From: Polyangiaceae bacterium
GTDB lineage: Bacteria; Myxococcota_A; Polyangia; Polyangiales; Polyangiaceae
DNA: 64,000 nt
Reading direction: 5' to 3'
NCBI GenBank assembly: GCA_020849655.1
Contig: JADLFU010000066.1
Coordinates: 47,255 to 111,254, forward strand
The first letter of the stretch is position 1. The number at the start of each line of letters is the position of its first letter. The notes beneath the pieces were generated by a model. The model saw nothing but the letters and a program-made list of their open reading frames with translations, ran no database searches and had not been told where the DNA came from. Below are positions 1-8,955 of the stretch, piece after piece. A program made the translations under genes and the position numbers.

Positions 1-228
1 TCAGTCGCGATTGGAGTCGGTGGGCTGCCCCCTGCCGTCGAAGGTCTGGAGCGTCTGCCCGCCCACGGTCGTCGAGTCCATGGGCTGCCCCCTGCCGTTG
101 AACGTCTGCTTCTGCGGGCCTCCGACGGGCGCCACCCTGCCCTGGGTGGCCCAGTCGTAGGCGCCCGCGTCGCGGTGCTCGATCGTCGGCATGCTCGCGA
201 GGTCGTCCGGTGTGAAGAGTCGGTCCAT
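1..228 (-). CDS. Small hypothetical protein with C-terminal GRGQP repeats
   Basis: A 75-residue hydrophilic protein with no signal peptide or membrane segment. The N-terminal half (MDRLFTPDDLASM) has no family I recognise. The C-terminal half holds two copies of a QTFxGRGQPxDS unit, about 15 residues apart. I chose the ATG at 228 because a GGAG box lies 6 bases upstream; an upstream in-frame start would only add Arg-rich residues. The stop is at bases 1-3, so the gene is complete. It is minus-strand, downstream of the kinase gene at 438-1751. No function can be assigned. Confidence 0.55.
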   Translation of the reverse strand: MDRLFTPDDLASMPTIEHRDAGAYDWATQGRVAPVGGPQKQTFNGRGQPMDSTTVGGQTLQTFDGRGQPTDSNRD

Positions 229-279
229 GTCGTCTCCGTTCTGTCGTGCACGATGCACGCGTCGGCACGCTCGCACATC

Positions 280-294
280 GAGAGAGAGAGAGAG
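280..294. repeat. Short GA dinucleotide run
   Basis: Seven or so GA units lie 50 bases upstream of the small gene ending at 228. It is a simple-sequence repeat and could be length-variable. I see nothing else recognisable between 229 and 437. Confidence 0.6.
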
Positions 295-437
295 CAAGCG
301 CCGATCCAGCCCGGCCCGTGCGGCGGGGAGCGTCAGGCCCTCGACGGCGAGTATGGCGGAGTGGCCGGGTGAGCGCGCCCTCCGGCTCGACGCGCAGGTG
401 GCGCGCTGCGGGCGGTGAGATCACCCACTCGTCACGG

Positions 438-1751
438 TCAGAACCCCACCTTGTCACGCCCCCCCCCCCCGACGGGCGCCACCTTCGTGGGGACCGCGGG
501 CTTCGCCGGGTGAGGCACCTTGGCGGTCGGGTTCGCTGGTGGAGCGGCGCTCGCGCTTGGCGCCGCAGGCGCCTGGGGCGCGGCCGAGCTCTCGCCGGCG
601 GGCGCAGGCGTGGGGGGAGGGTCGGCGGGCGTGGGCGCTGTCGACTTCGGCTCGGGAGCGGCGACCGACGCGGCGGGCGCCGACTCACCTGCGGGCCCGC
701 TACGCATAACAACAAATCCAACTCCCGACGCGAGGAGCACACCCGCGACGAGCGCCCCGCCCACGACCAGGCCCTTGCCCTTCGCCGGCGGGGGCGTCTG
801 CACCGTCCGCGCCGCGTCTCCGAGGGTGACCGGTCGCTGCGCGGGCGGGAGCCCGTCGGACACGCCGGGCATCGACACCATCGACTCGCGCGCCGAGCCT
901 GCCGCCGGGGCCTCGCCCAGCGCCGCTGCCAACCCATCCACCAGCTCGCGCACGCTGCCATAGCGCTCGCTGGGCTCGCGCGCGCTCGCCCGCTGCCAGA
1001 ACACCTCGATCGCCTCGGGCAGCTCCGGCGCGCGCTCGCGCACCGTCGGGATGGGGTACGACACGATGCGCAGGATGAGATCACCGAGCGAGTCGCTGTC
1101 GAACGGGCGGAACCCGGTCAGGCACTCATACACAATCACGCCGAGCGACCAGACGTCGGAGCGGTGATCGATCGCCTTCACGCCCTTCGCCTGCTCGGGC
1201 GACATGTAATACGGCGTGCCCATCACCGATCCGGTGCGCGTCTGCACCCCCGCGGCGAGCGGATCGATGAACTTGGCGATGCCGAAATCGAGGATCTTCA
1301 CGAGGTCGCGATCCTCGTCGCGCACGAGGAAGAGGTTGTCGGGCTTCAGGTCGCGGTGCACGATCCCGAGCCCGTGCGCCTTGGTGAGCGCGCGCGCCGC
1401 CTGGCTCACGAGCTCGAGCACCACGCGCGGCGGGAGCTTCGTCATCCGCTCGAGGCGCTTCGAGAGCTCCTCGCCCTCGAGCAGCTCCATCGCGATGTAG
1501 GGCATGTCGTCCCAGGTGCCCGTGTCGAGCACTTGCACCACGTTCGGGCTCCGCAGCGCGGCGGCCGCGCGCGCCTCCGTCGCGAACCGGGCGCGGGCGT
1601 CCTCGGTGACGGCGGCGCTCTCGATGAACTTGACCGCGCACGGGATGCCGAGCTGCAGGTGGTGCGCGAGCCAGACCGAGCCCATCCCGCCGCGGCCGAG
1701 CTCGCGGACGAGGCGAAAGCGATCCGCGACGACGAGGTCTGCCTGCGGCAT
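438..1751 (-). CDS. Membrane-anchored Ser/Thr protein kinase (Hanks/PknB type)
   Basis: Predicted Hanks-type kinase, 437 residues. The kinase domain (about 12-280) has a GRGGMG loop at 19-24, catalytic Lys41 in AVKF, HRDLKPDN at 132-139, DFG at 155-157 and an SPEQ activation-segment motif, so it should be active. One hydrophobic helix follows at about 335-357 and then a Pro/Ala-rich tail of about 80 residues, which would place the tail outside the cytoplasmic membrane. The start is 2 bases after the stop of the lipoprotein gene at 1754-3859, so the two are probably co-transcribed. A run of 12 C (459-470) in the last codons makes the final reading frame sensitive to a one-base error. The substrate is unknown. 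Confidence 0.9.
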   Translation of the reverse strand: MPQADLVVADRFRLVRELGRGGMGSVWLAHHLQLGIPCAVKFIESAAVTEDARARFATEARAAAALRSPNVVQVLDTGTWDDMPYIAMELLEGEELSKRLERMTKLPPRVVLELVSQAARALTKAHGLGIVHRDLKPDNLFLVRDEDRDLVKILDFGIAKFIDPLAAGVQTRTGSVMGTPYYMSPEQAKGVKAIDHRSDVWSLGVIVYECLTGFRPFDSDSLGDLILRIVSYPIPTVRERAPELPEAIEVFWQRASAREPSERYGSVRELVDGLAAALGEAPAAGSARESMVSMPGVSDGLPPAQRPVTLGDAARTVQTPPPAKGKGLVVGGALVAGVLLASGVGFVVMRSGPAGESAPAASVAAPEPKSTAPTPADPPPTPAPAGESSAAPQAPAAPSASAAPPANPTAKVPHPAKPAVPTKVAPVGGGGRDKVGF

Positions 1752-1753
1752 GG

Positions 1754-3859
1754 CTACTTCGAGACCCCGCGGAGCGAGCCCTGCACAGTATAGAACACCG
1801 TGGTGGCGCTGGTGGCGAGCGCGGCCCCGATCGCGGTGACCGGAGGCGTGCCCGTGGCGATCGCGCGGTAGCCGCTGCCGTCGTACTTGACGAAGCCGAC
1901 GAGGTTCTCCTGCGTCCAGTAGACGCCGTCGGCGTCGGCCACCAGGCCCGTGACCGGCTTCGTGGTCGTGAAGATGACCAGCTTCGGCCCGCCCGCGATG
2001 AGGCCCGACGTGATCGTCGACGTGCTCGCGCCGTGCTTCGCCCACACGAGCGACGTGCCGGAGACGGCCATCAAGTCCGCCTCCTCACCGCTGTACAGCT
2101 CCTCCACCACGGTATCTCCCGCCTGCACGCGCGACACGCTCGGCCCCGCGGCGGTGAAGAACACGTACTTGGACGTGGCGGCCAGCCCGTACGCGTCGGA
2201 CTCGCAGCCGGCGACGTCGAAGACGCCCACGGCGCCCGTCATGCTGCCCCGGACCTTGTCGTTCGCGGACTCGGTCCAGAAGATGTAGCCCCCCCCGAGC
2301 GCCGCGGTCCGCGTCCCGACGCCGCCCGCGTAGGCTTGCGAGGTGGTCGCTTTCAATGAGTTGGTGGACCACACGTAGCGACGCAACGAGTCGGCCAGCA
2401 GCCCCAGCGTGGCGCCGCCGCCGAGGTTCACGCTGCCCGAGGACACGCCGTTCGCGCTGAGGTCGAGCGGCCACACGTACACGGCGGTCGAGCTGCCGCC
2501 GGTGTTGGCGGCGTAGACGTTCGCCCCCTCCACCGCCACGGCCGCGATCCCGCCGAGCCCCGAGCCCACGACAGGGGCGCAGGCGCCGGCGACGCAGGAG
2601 CCGATGGCGCAGGCGTGGCCGCACGTGCCGCAGTGATCCTTCGATGTCTGCAGATCGACGCAGGTTCCGTTGCACATCGAAGCGCAGGTGCACGCCGACG
2701 AGTCCACCCCGCAGGCGCTGGTGCACGTGACCTGCCCCGACCACAGCGGGCCCTTCACCGACGCGCACGTGTTCGAGCCGAGGTCGCTCCCGTCACACGC
2801 CTCCGCGCCGTCGAGCTTGCCGTTGCCGCAGTACTGACAGGCGGCGGTGGAGACGTTGCAGCTCGCGTCGCACGAGAGGCTCCCGGACGCGGGCTTGCCA
2901 GTGACGGAGGCGCAGGTCGAGGTGCCAAAGTCGCTCTTGTCGCAGGCCTCGCTCCCCTCGCGGTCGCCGTCGCCGCAGTACACGCAGTCGCTCGTGCTGC
3001 GGGTGCAGTTGGACTTGCACGTCAGCGTCCCGGTGCCTCCTGGGAAGAGTGATCCGCACGAATCGGCGCCGAAGTCCTGGCCATCGCACTCCTCCGTGCC
3101 GCCCCGCGTCCCGTCGCCGCAGCCGGGCGGCGCGGAGCACCCGGAGGTGTCCAGTGAACAGTCGGACTTGCAGCTCACGCTGCCCGTGCTGCCCGTCCCG
3201 ACGGCGGAGGCGCAGGTCGCCCCGTTGACGTCGGCCCCCTCGCAGGCCTCTGTGTTGTTGCGCTTGCCATCGCCGCAGTACTCGCACTTCGACGTGTCGA
3301 ACTGGCAACCGCTGGTGCAGGACAGCGTGCCGGTCGCGGCCTTCCCGGTGGCGGTCGCGCAGGTGTTGCTGGCGAGATCCGCGCCGTCACACTGTTCGCT
3401 GCCCTGGCGCGCGCCGTCTCCGCACGTGCCGCCGCTCCCGCCGGAGCCCGCGACCGCGCCGCCGCTCCCGCCGGCCCCACCGACCGCGCCGCCGCTCCCA
3501 CTCGAGCCCGCGACCGCGCCGCCGCTGCCGGCCTTCCCGGACGATCCTCCGCCGGACGTGCCTGCGCTCCCCGCGGCGGCCCCGCCGCCGTTGCCAGCCT
3601 TCCCGGACGATCCTCCGCCGGACGTGCCTGCGCTCCCTGCGGCGGCCCCGCCACCCGTCGCGCCCGCCCCCCCCTGGGCCGTGCCACCCTTGCCGCTGCC
3701 GGCCGCGCCGGCCGTCGAGCCCGCGGCGCCGGCCCCGCCCGCGCTCCCGCCCGTGGCCGCGCCTGCCTTCCCCTCGGGGCCGTCGAACGAGTAGCTGTCG
3801 CCGAGGACCTGCGCGCAGCCCACCAGCCCGAGCAGCCCCGTCAGCCAGATCGTGCGCAT
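1754..3859 (-). CDS. Lipoprotein with Gly/Ala linker, five DUF4215 Cys-rich repeats and propeller-like C-terminus
   Basis: A 701-residue secreted lipoprotein: signal with lipobox LVGC (Cys15), a Gly/Ala/Ser-rich linker (about 30-145), then five repeats starting CGDG and carrying E(Q/A/E)CDG (about 145-390), the DUF4215 / Myxococcus Cys-rich repeat pattern. A CNGTCVDLQTSKDHCGTCG-type knot follows. The C-terminal 270 residues have YxW and VYW-type strand repeats like a beta-propeller. It is probably an outer-membrane surface protein. The ATG overlaps the upstream stop as TGATG, so translation is likely coupled to the TPR/PEGA gene. No ligand can be named. Confidence 0.85.
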   Translation of the reverse strand: MRTIWLTGLLGLVGCAQVLGDSYSFDGPEGKAGAATGGSAGGAGAAGSTAGAAGSGKGGTAQGGAGATGGGAAAGSAGTSGGGSSGKAGNGGGAAAGSAGTSGGGSSGKAGSGGAVAGSSGSGGAVGGAGGSGGAVAGSGGSGGTCGDGARQGSEQCDGADLASNTCATATGKAATGTLSCTSGCQFDTSKCEYCGDGKRNNTEACEGADVNGATCASAVGTGSTGSVSCKSDCSLDTSGCSAPPGCGDGTRGGTEECDGQDFGADSCGSLFPGGTGTLTCKSNCTRSTSDCVYCGDGDREGSEACDKSDFGTSTCASVTGKPASGSLSCDASCNVSTAACQYCGNGKLDGAEACDGSDLGSNTCASVKGPLWSGQVTCTSACGVDSSACTCASMCNGTCVDLQTSKDHCGTCGHACAIGSCVAGACAPVVGSGLGGIAAVAVEGANVYAANTGGSSTAVYVWPLDLSANGVSSGSVNLGGGATLGLLADSLRRYVWSTNSLKATTSQAYAGGVGTRTAALGGGYIFWTESANDKVRGSMTGAVGVFDVAGCESDAYGLAATSKYVFFTAAGPSVSRVQAGDTVVEELYSGEEADLMAVSGTSLVWAKHGASTSTITSGLIAGGPKLVIFTTTKPVTGLVADADGVYWTQENLVGFVKYDGSGYRAIATGTPPVTAIGAALATSATTVFYTVQGSLRGVSK

Positions 3860-4830
3860 CAGAACGTCCCCCCGACGCCGGCGCTCGCGCCGGTGCCCTT
3901 CGTGCTCCCGTTGACGAGGAAGTACGTCCCCGCTCCCAGCCCGACGACGCCCACCGCGAACCCGATGGTGGACAGCGTCGCGGCGGACTTGAACGAGTCG
4001 TGCGTGCCCTCTGCGGAGGGAGGACACTTGCCGTCGACGCAGGCGCCGTTCAGATCGCTCTTCTTCCCCATCGCCTTCAGCCCGAACACAGCGCCCACGA
4101 GGACGCCCACCGCGCCGACGCCGAGGCCGACGTACGCGCCGGGGTGGGTCTTGCCCTTGCTCGCGGGGGCGGGCTCGGGCGGGGCCGCGGGCGGAGGCGA
4201 CGCAGCGGGGGGCGCGGCCACGGGCGTAGCGCCCGACAGCGGCTGCAGCGTGAGCGTGACGCTGGCGTCTCGCTTGCCCTCCGCGACGATCACCTCGGCC
4301 TCGGCGGCCTGCATGCCGTCGGCCTCGGCCCGCACCTTGTGGGGTCCAGGATCGATGGGCCTCGGCGACCCGAGCGCGGCCGACGAGAGGGGCTCGCCGT
4401 CGACCGTGACGCGAGGCTCCTTCGCGCCGGCCGGCTTCACGATCTGCACGGTGAGCGCCGGGACGCGGGGCGCGAGCTCGGCGAGCTCCTTCGCGGCGAC
4501 CCTCACCGCGTCGACGAAGGCCGCGGGCGACCCGGGCGGCAGCTGCTCGCGGCTGAGGCGCTGGTACACCTCCTGCGCGAGCACGAGGCGGCCGACCTTG
4601 ACGGCGGACCGCGCGAGGCCGAGCTCGACCGTCGGCGCAGAGTAGAGTTTGTTTGCTTTCGTGAACGACTGGAAGGCGCCCGAGAAATCCTGCTTCGCGA
4701 GCTGGTCTAGGCCTTGCTGCGTGAGCTGACGGGCCTGCGCCTTGTCCGCGTCGGAGGGCGCCGCAGCGACGGGGTACGCCGCGCTGAGCGTCGTCGCCAC
4801 GAGGAGGATCGAGAGGAAAGTGCGGCGCAT
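3859..4830 (-). CDS. Periplasmic TPR/PEGA-type protein with C-terminal membrane hairpin
   Basis: A 323-residue protein: signal peptide (1-23, cleavage near AAA), a helical TPR-like region with LTQQGLDQLAKQDFSGAFQSF (about 30-125), a PEGA-like beta domain (VDGEPL, DPGPHKVRAEADG, about 140-220), a Pro/Ala linker, then two hydrophobic helices separated by a short loop with two Cys (CVDGKC). The same layout, including the Cys-pair loop, recurs in the gene at 12413-13420. It is first in a run with the lipoprotein (1754-3859) and kinase (438-1751). The ATG at 4830 is preferred because the signal peptide starts there, though the ribosome site is weak. Confidence 0.8.
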   Translation of the reverse strand: MRRTFLSILLVATTLSAAYPVAAAPSDADKAQARQLTQQGLDQLAKQDFSGAFQSFTKANKLYSAPTVELGLARSAVKVGRLVLAQEVYQRLSREQLPPGSPAAFVDAVRVAAKELAELAPRVPALTVQIVKPAGAKEPRVTVDGEPLSSAALGSPRPIDPGPHKVRAEADGMQAAEAEVIVAEGKRDASVTLTLQPLSGATPVAAPPAASPPPAAPPEPAPASKGKTHPGAYVGLGVGAVGVLVGAVFGLKAMGKKSDLNGACVDGKCPPSAEGTHDSFKSAATLSTIGFAVGVVGLGAGTYFLVNGSTKGTGASAGVGGTF

Positions 4831-4915
4831 GAGAATGGCGTCGAGCGGAGCACGACGCTCCGGACCGGTCAAGAGCCGGAGCCGCCGCGGCGCGGGGCCG
4901 TGACAGGATGCGCGC

Positions 4916-5014
4916 ATGAACACGCTCGAGCCCTGTAGCTACTGCGGCAACACCTCGTTCACCTGCGTGCCGAACGTCGCGCTCGACTCCGGGCACCTGG
5001 CAACCGAGGTCGTC
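4916..5014 (+). pseudogene. Truncated start of a zinc-ribbon gene (possible remnant)
   Basis: From the ATG at 4916 the frame reads MNTLEPCSYCGN and on to LDSGHLATEVV, a CxxC knuckle followed by a strand-like stretch typical of small zinc-ribbon proteins. This stretch lies between two minus-strand genes, so it is not the shadow of a coding region. At about 5013 the frame enters the antisense of the lipoprotein gene ending there and becomes Arg-rich nonsense. I read it as the 5' part of a gene whose 3' part has been lost. A chance open frame is possible. GACAGG 8 bases upstream of the ATG is a weak ribosome site. Confidence 0.35.
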
Positions 5015-6245
5015 AGCGCGCCGAGGCGCCCCAGAACGCGACGCCAGGCGTGCTCAGCACGGAGCCTGCGCCCGTCGCGGGATCGATCGACAGCACCTCG
5101 CCGTTGCACGTCAGGCCGTAGAGCAGGCTGCCGTAGGCCGCGAGGCCCCAGATGCAGTCGAAGCCAGTGCTGCCCACGATCGAGCCCGCGCCGGTCACCA
5201 GATCGAGCTCGACGAGCACGTCCGGGCCCGTGCTCGCGCCCGCGTTCGCGGTGCCGAGCAGGCGCCCGTCGAGGAAGGCCAGATCGCCCGACGCGGACGT
5301 GCCAGGCGGGAAGCTCGCGACCTTCGTCGCCACGCCGACCGAGGGCAGGAGGCGCAGCACCGCGCTCGACGCGGCCACGTAGAGCGCGCCGTCGGGCCCC
5401 GCGTCCATGCCGACCGCGTCCATCACGCCCTTCACCCCGACGACCGGCGTGAGCTTCGCGGTCTTCGTGTCGACGGTGAGCAGCGCGTTGAAGGTGAGCG
5501 CGTAGAGCGTCCCGTCGGAGGTGAGCGCGATGTCAGTGATGCTGGTCGTGCCGAGGGGGCCGATGAGCTTGTCCTTGCCGCTCGGCAGGCGCACCTCGTA
5601 GAGTTTGTTCACGCTGTGCGCGTAGGCGAGGGCCGAGCACCCGCCCTCGCTCGCGTCGCACGTGTGGCTGACGGGGCAGAGCGAGTCGTCGGGCTTCGAC
5701 GCGCAGGCGCCGGTCGGCTCCGCGCAGACGTCGACCGTGCAGGCGACGCCGTCGTCGCAGCTGAGGCCCGGAGAGACGCAGCCGAGGCTCGGATCGCAGA
5801 CCTCGACGCCGTTGCACGCCTGCGCGTCGTGGCACTGGCTGTCGACGGGGGTGTGCACGCACGCGCCGGCGACGCACGCGTCGGAGGTGCACGCGACGCC
5901 GTCATCGCAGTCGAGCGACAGGCAAGGGTCGACGGCGCCGCCCGCGCCCGCGCCACCTCCGGCCGCGCCGCCCGCGCCCGCGAGCGATCCGCCCGCGCCC
6001 GCGCCGCCCGCGAGCGATCCCCCCGCGCCCGCGCCGCCCGCCAGCGATCCCCCCGCGCCCGCGCCCGCGAGACCCGCCGCGCCGGACGCGCCTCCGACCT
6101 GCTGCCCCGCTGCGCCCGCCTTGCCGCCATGCGCGCCGCCCGCGCCGCCCCTCAGCATCGGGACGGGCTCGTCCTCGAACGATGATCGGCCGCCGCACGC
6201 GAGCGAGGAGAGCAGCGCGACCGGCGCGAGCCAGCGGATCGACAT
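5013..6245 (-). CDS. Lipoprotein with Gly-rich linker, Cys-rich modules and propeller-like domain
   Basis: A 410-residue predicted surface lipoprotein: signal with lipobox SLAC (Cys17), a Gly/Ala linker containing three GAGAGGSLAG units (about 35-100), Cys-rich modules of the CDDGVACTxDxC type (about 105-190), then about 210 residues with repeated LYxLTFN / LYVAASS / LYGLTCN strands resembling an SMP-30 or NHL-like propeller. The ATG overlaps the upstream stop by one base (TGATG). It is last in a three-gene run with the HEAT and PQQ-propeller genes. Similar in plan to the lipoprotein at 1754-3859 but with a different Cys module. Confidence 0.82.
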   Translation of the reverse strand: MSIRWLAPVALLSSLACGGRSSFEDEPVPMLRGGAGGAHGGKAGAAGQQVGGASGAAGLAGAGAGGSLAGGAGAGGSLAGGAGAGGSLAGAGGAAGGGAGAGGAVDPCLSLDCDDGVACTSDACVAGACVHTPVDSQCHDAQACNGVEVCDPSLGCVSPGLSCDDGVACTVDVCAEPTGACASKPDDSLCPVSHTCDASEGGCSALAYAHSVNKLYEVRLPSGKDKLIGPLGTTSITDIALTSDGTLYALTFNALLTVDTKTAKLTPVVGVKGVMDAVGMDAGPDGALYVAASSAVLRLLPSVGVATKVASFPPGTSASGDLAFLDGRLLGTANAGASTGPDVLVELDLVTGAGSIVGSTGFDCIWGLAAYGSLLYGLTCNGEVLSIDPATGAGSVLSTPGVAFWGASAR

Positions 6246-8059
6246 CACGCCTTGCCTTTCTTCTTCGTGGGCTTCACGTCGACGTCCTCGTCGGCGGGGA
6301 TGACGACCCCCTCCGCGAGCGGCTCGAGGCGCGCCTTCACGCTCGGGAGCGTGAACGTGTCGCGCGCGGCGCGCGCGACGATGATCTTGCCGCGCAGGCC
6401 GGCGATCTTCACGAGCGCCTCGGCGACGCGACCGACCGCCTCGACCATGTCGTCGTTCTCGGCGGTCGCGCGGTTGAGCGCGAGGAACGCCTCGAGATCG
6501 CGCACCTCCGCCTCTCCGCCGAGCGCGATCATCGCGGCGGCGGCGTGCTTCACGTCGTCGGGGGACGTCTGCGGATCGAGCAGCGCCTTGACCAGCAGCG
6601 GGGCGGCGCGCCGCTCGCCCATCGCCGCGAGCGCGTCCGCGATGGGCCCGACCGGCGGCGGCCGCGAGACGTCGCGCAGGTAGTCGTACGACTGGCCGAG
6701 CGCCGCGAGCAGGTGCTCGGCCCCCGTCCGCCGGGCCGCGAGCATCGCGCGCACGTCCGCGGCGAGCGCGGGCGACGTGCGCGGATCGCGCGCGAGCTCC
6801 ACGAGCACGCGCGTCGCCTCGCCGTCCTGCTGCTGCGCGAGCTCGCGCAGGATGTACCGCTGCGCCGTCACGAGATCGTGCGCGCCCACGCGCAAGGCGT
6901 CGCCCATCTGCGCCGCGAGCGACGGGGGCGCGGCGCCCGACGCCGCCCGCTCGAGGCCGTCCGCGAGCACGACGCACGAGCGCAGCGCGCGCCCGAGCGA
7001 CAGCGCGCCGTTGGGCATGCCGCTCGCGGCGTCGTAGAAGGTGACCTTCCCCTCGGCGTCGCACAGCGCGAGCCCGCCCCTGTACGCCGCGCCGCCGAGC
7101 GCGTCGGCCGCGAGCGGCCGCACCCAGCGCAGCCCCGGATCGGTCGCCGAGAGCCCGAACGCCAGGCGGTAGTACGTCGAATAGTAGGCGCCGCCCTCGA
7201 CGGCGAGCGGCGCGGGCGCGGGCGTCGGGCGGGCGTACACGCGCACCTTGTCGGTCGCGCCCGCCGTCACCTCCTTGCGCTCCCCCGCCGGTTGCAGCCA
7301 CCGCGCCGTGCCGACGAGCTCTCGCTCGGGGAGCGTGAGCGTGCTCGCGAGGCCGCGCGAGGCGCCCCCGATGCCCTCATCAAATCTGACAAGACTGATC
7401 TCGCCGAAGTACAGCGCGCCGCCCACTCGCAACGCGTGGCTCGCGCCGACGCGCAGCGTGACGCGCGCGATCTCGTCGCCGGCGCCGATGTCGTACGCGG
7501 TGACGTACTGGCCCTGCCACGGGAAGAACGCGATGCCGGCGAGGACCGCGGGGCGGCCGATCTTCTTGTCGGTCTCGACCTGTCGCAGCACGGTGCCGTC
7601 GCGCGCGATGGCGAGCGCGGTGCTGCCGGTGCCGCCGGGCTGCTCGATCGCGACGACCGTGAGCTCGCCGTCGTCGCCCGCGCCGATGAGCTCGCCGCCG
7701 CCGATCGCGCGGCGCCAGAGCAGGTTGCCGGTCGACGACTGCAGGCAGAAGAGCTCGCCGTCGCCCGCGCCGACCACCACCCCGCCGGCCACGTCGGGCC
7801 GGGAGGACAGCTTGTGCGAGAACGTCCACGTCGAGCCGCCGGACAGCGGGATCCCCACGATCGCGTCGTCGCCGACGCCCACCGCGACGTCGACGGGCGG
7901 CGCGGGCTGCCTGTCGCGCAGGCGCGCCTCGAGCGCCGAGATGCTGCGGCCGCCGTCGTCCTCCCAGTCGGTCGTGAACGCGCGACCGAGGCGCGTCTGG
8001 CCCGCGCTGCACGCGGCGAGCGACACGAGCGGCAAGAGCGCGGCGAGCCGGCGGATCAC
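6245..8059 (-). CDS. Lipoprotein with PQQ-type beta-propeller and HEAT repeats
   Basis: A 604-residue protein: lipobox LAAC (Cys17), an N-terminal propeller of PQQ-like blades (GDGELFCLQSSTGNLLWRR, AIARDGTVLRQV, about 60-350), and a C-terminal helical HEAT-like array (about 400-560, with ADALAAMGERRAAPLLVKAL), ending in a Lys-rich tail. The architecture suggests a periplasmic or surface scaffold; no catalytic residues are visible. The start is GTG, with a strong AAGGAGG 5 bases upstream, and it overlaps the upstream stop as GTGA. The order HEAT protein, this gene, propeller lipoprotein looks like one operon. Confidence 0.85.
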   Translation of the reverse strand: MIRRLAALLPLVSLAACSAGQTRLGRAFTTDWEDDGGRSISALEARLRDRQPAPPVDVAVGVGDDAIVGIPLSGGSTWTFSHKLSSRPDVAGGVVVGAGDGELFCLQSSTGNLLWRRAIGGGELIGAGDDGELTVVAIEQPGGTGSTALAIARDGTVLRQVETDKKIGRPAVLAGIAFFPWQGQYVTAYDIGAGDEIARVTLRVGASHALRVGGALYFGEISLVRFDEGIGGASRGLASTLTLPERELVGTARWLQPAGERKEVTAGATDKVRVYARPTPAPAPLAVEGGAYYSTYYRLAFGLSATDPGLRWVRPLAADALGGAAYRGGLALCDAEGKVTFYDAASGMPNGALSLGRALRSCVVLADGLERAASGAAPPSLAAQMGDALRVGAHDLVTAQRYILRELAQQQDGEATRVLVELARDPRTSPALAADVRAMLAARRTGAEHLLAALGQSYDYLRDVSRPPPVGPIADALAAMGERRAAPLLVKALLDPQTSPDDVKHAAAAMIALGGEAEVRDLEAFLALNRATAENDDMVEAVGRVAEALVKIAGLRGKIIVARAARDTFTLPSVKARLEPLAEGVVIPADEDVDVKPTKKKGKA

Positions 8060-8901
8060 GGGGCCTCCTTCTTCGAGTCGACGGCGCCCGCGGTCGCGCG
8101 CGCGGCCTGCTCGAGCGCCGTCTTCACGCGGTCGGAGCCGGAGAAGCCCTCGGCCTGGCCCTTCAGGAACCGATGCGCCTCGCCGGTCGCGAGGTCCCGC
8201 ACGCGCTCGATGATCTTGACCTTCTGATCGTCGCTGACGTCGGCGCGGGACAGGATCTGCTGGAAGCCGCTCGTCATCACGTCGAGCGGGAGCTTCGTGG
8301 TCTGCCTGGCGAACGCCTCGCACTCGTCGCCCCGGCAGAGCTGGCCGATGGCCGCGGCCGCCTCCAGCACCTTGCGCGAGAGCGCGAGCGTCAGCTCGGG
8401 CAGGGCCTCGTGCGCGCCGAGGGCGCCGAGCCCGCTCGCCGCGGCGCCCCGCACGCGGGCGTCGGCGTCGGACAGCGCCCCGCGCATCGTGGGCACCGCG
8501 GCCGAGCCCCGCACCTTCGTGAGTGCGCCGAGCGCCGCGCGGCGGATCTCCGCGTCGCGGTGCTTCGCGTAGCGCGCCACGTCGCCGCTGCTCGACGGCT
8601 CGCCGATCTCCGCCGTCGCGCCGAGCGCCTCCTTCGCCAGCTCGCGCGACAGCCCGCGGTCGAGCAGCCGCACGAGCAACGGCAGCACCGGCGCGGCGTC
8701 CTTGCCCCCGGCGCGCACCGCCGCGAAGCCCTCGCGCAGCCGCGCGGGATCTCCGCTCGTGAGGAGCTGGGCCGTCGCCTTCGCGTCGAATTTCGGGGGC
8801 TTCGAGCGCGATCGAGGCGCGGCCTCTGCCGGCGACGACGCGAGCGCGAGCGCGAGCCCCGCCACCCACATCAGCCCAGAGTTGCCCACCGACCTGCTCA
8901 T
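8056..8901 (-). CDS. Secreted HEAT-repeat protein
   Basis: A 281-residue protein with a signal peptide (about 1-28, ending AEAA) and at least four HEAT-type helical pairs (for example VARYAKHRDAEIRRAALGAL and ARVRGAAASGLGALG). It is likely a periplasmic protein-interaction scaffold. Two Cys (LCRGDEC) occur in the middle. The start ATG at 8901 precedes a hydrophobic core; a second ATG ten codons on is possible. It is divergent from the copper/haem lipoprotein at 8956 across a 54-base gap that must hold both promoters. Confidence 0.8.
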   Translation of the reverse strand: MSRSVGNSGLMWVAGLALALASSPAEAAPRSRSKPPKFDAKATAQLLTSGDPARLREGFAAVRAGGKDAAPVLPLLVRLLDRGLSRELAKEALGATAEIGEPSSSGDVARYAKHRDAEIRRAALGALTKVRGSAAVPTMRGALSDADARVRGAAASGLGALGAHEALPELTLALSRKVLEAAAAIGQLCRGDECEAFARQTTKLPLDVMTSGFQQILSRADVSDDQKVKIIERVRDLATGEAHRFLKGQAEGFSGSDRVKTALEQAARATAGAVDSKKEAP

Positions 8902-8955
8902 CCGCCGGTCTTCAGCATGGTCGCGGCGGGAAAACCAGGCAAATTGGGCGCACCC

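Noticed and set aside
352..420. tRNA-Leu/Ser-like stretch (GGCGGAGTGGCCGGGTGAGCG)
   Set aside because: No T-loop GGTTCGAATCC, no CCA-compatible acceptor stem, no anticodon arm that folds.
4831..4996. Minus-strand extension upstream of the TPR/PEGA gene
   Set aside because: Arg/Pro-rich residues with no signal peptide; the real start at 4830 opens a clean signal sequence.
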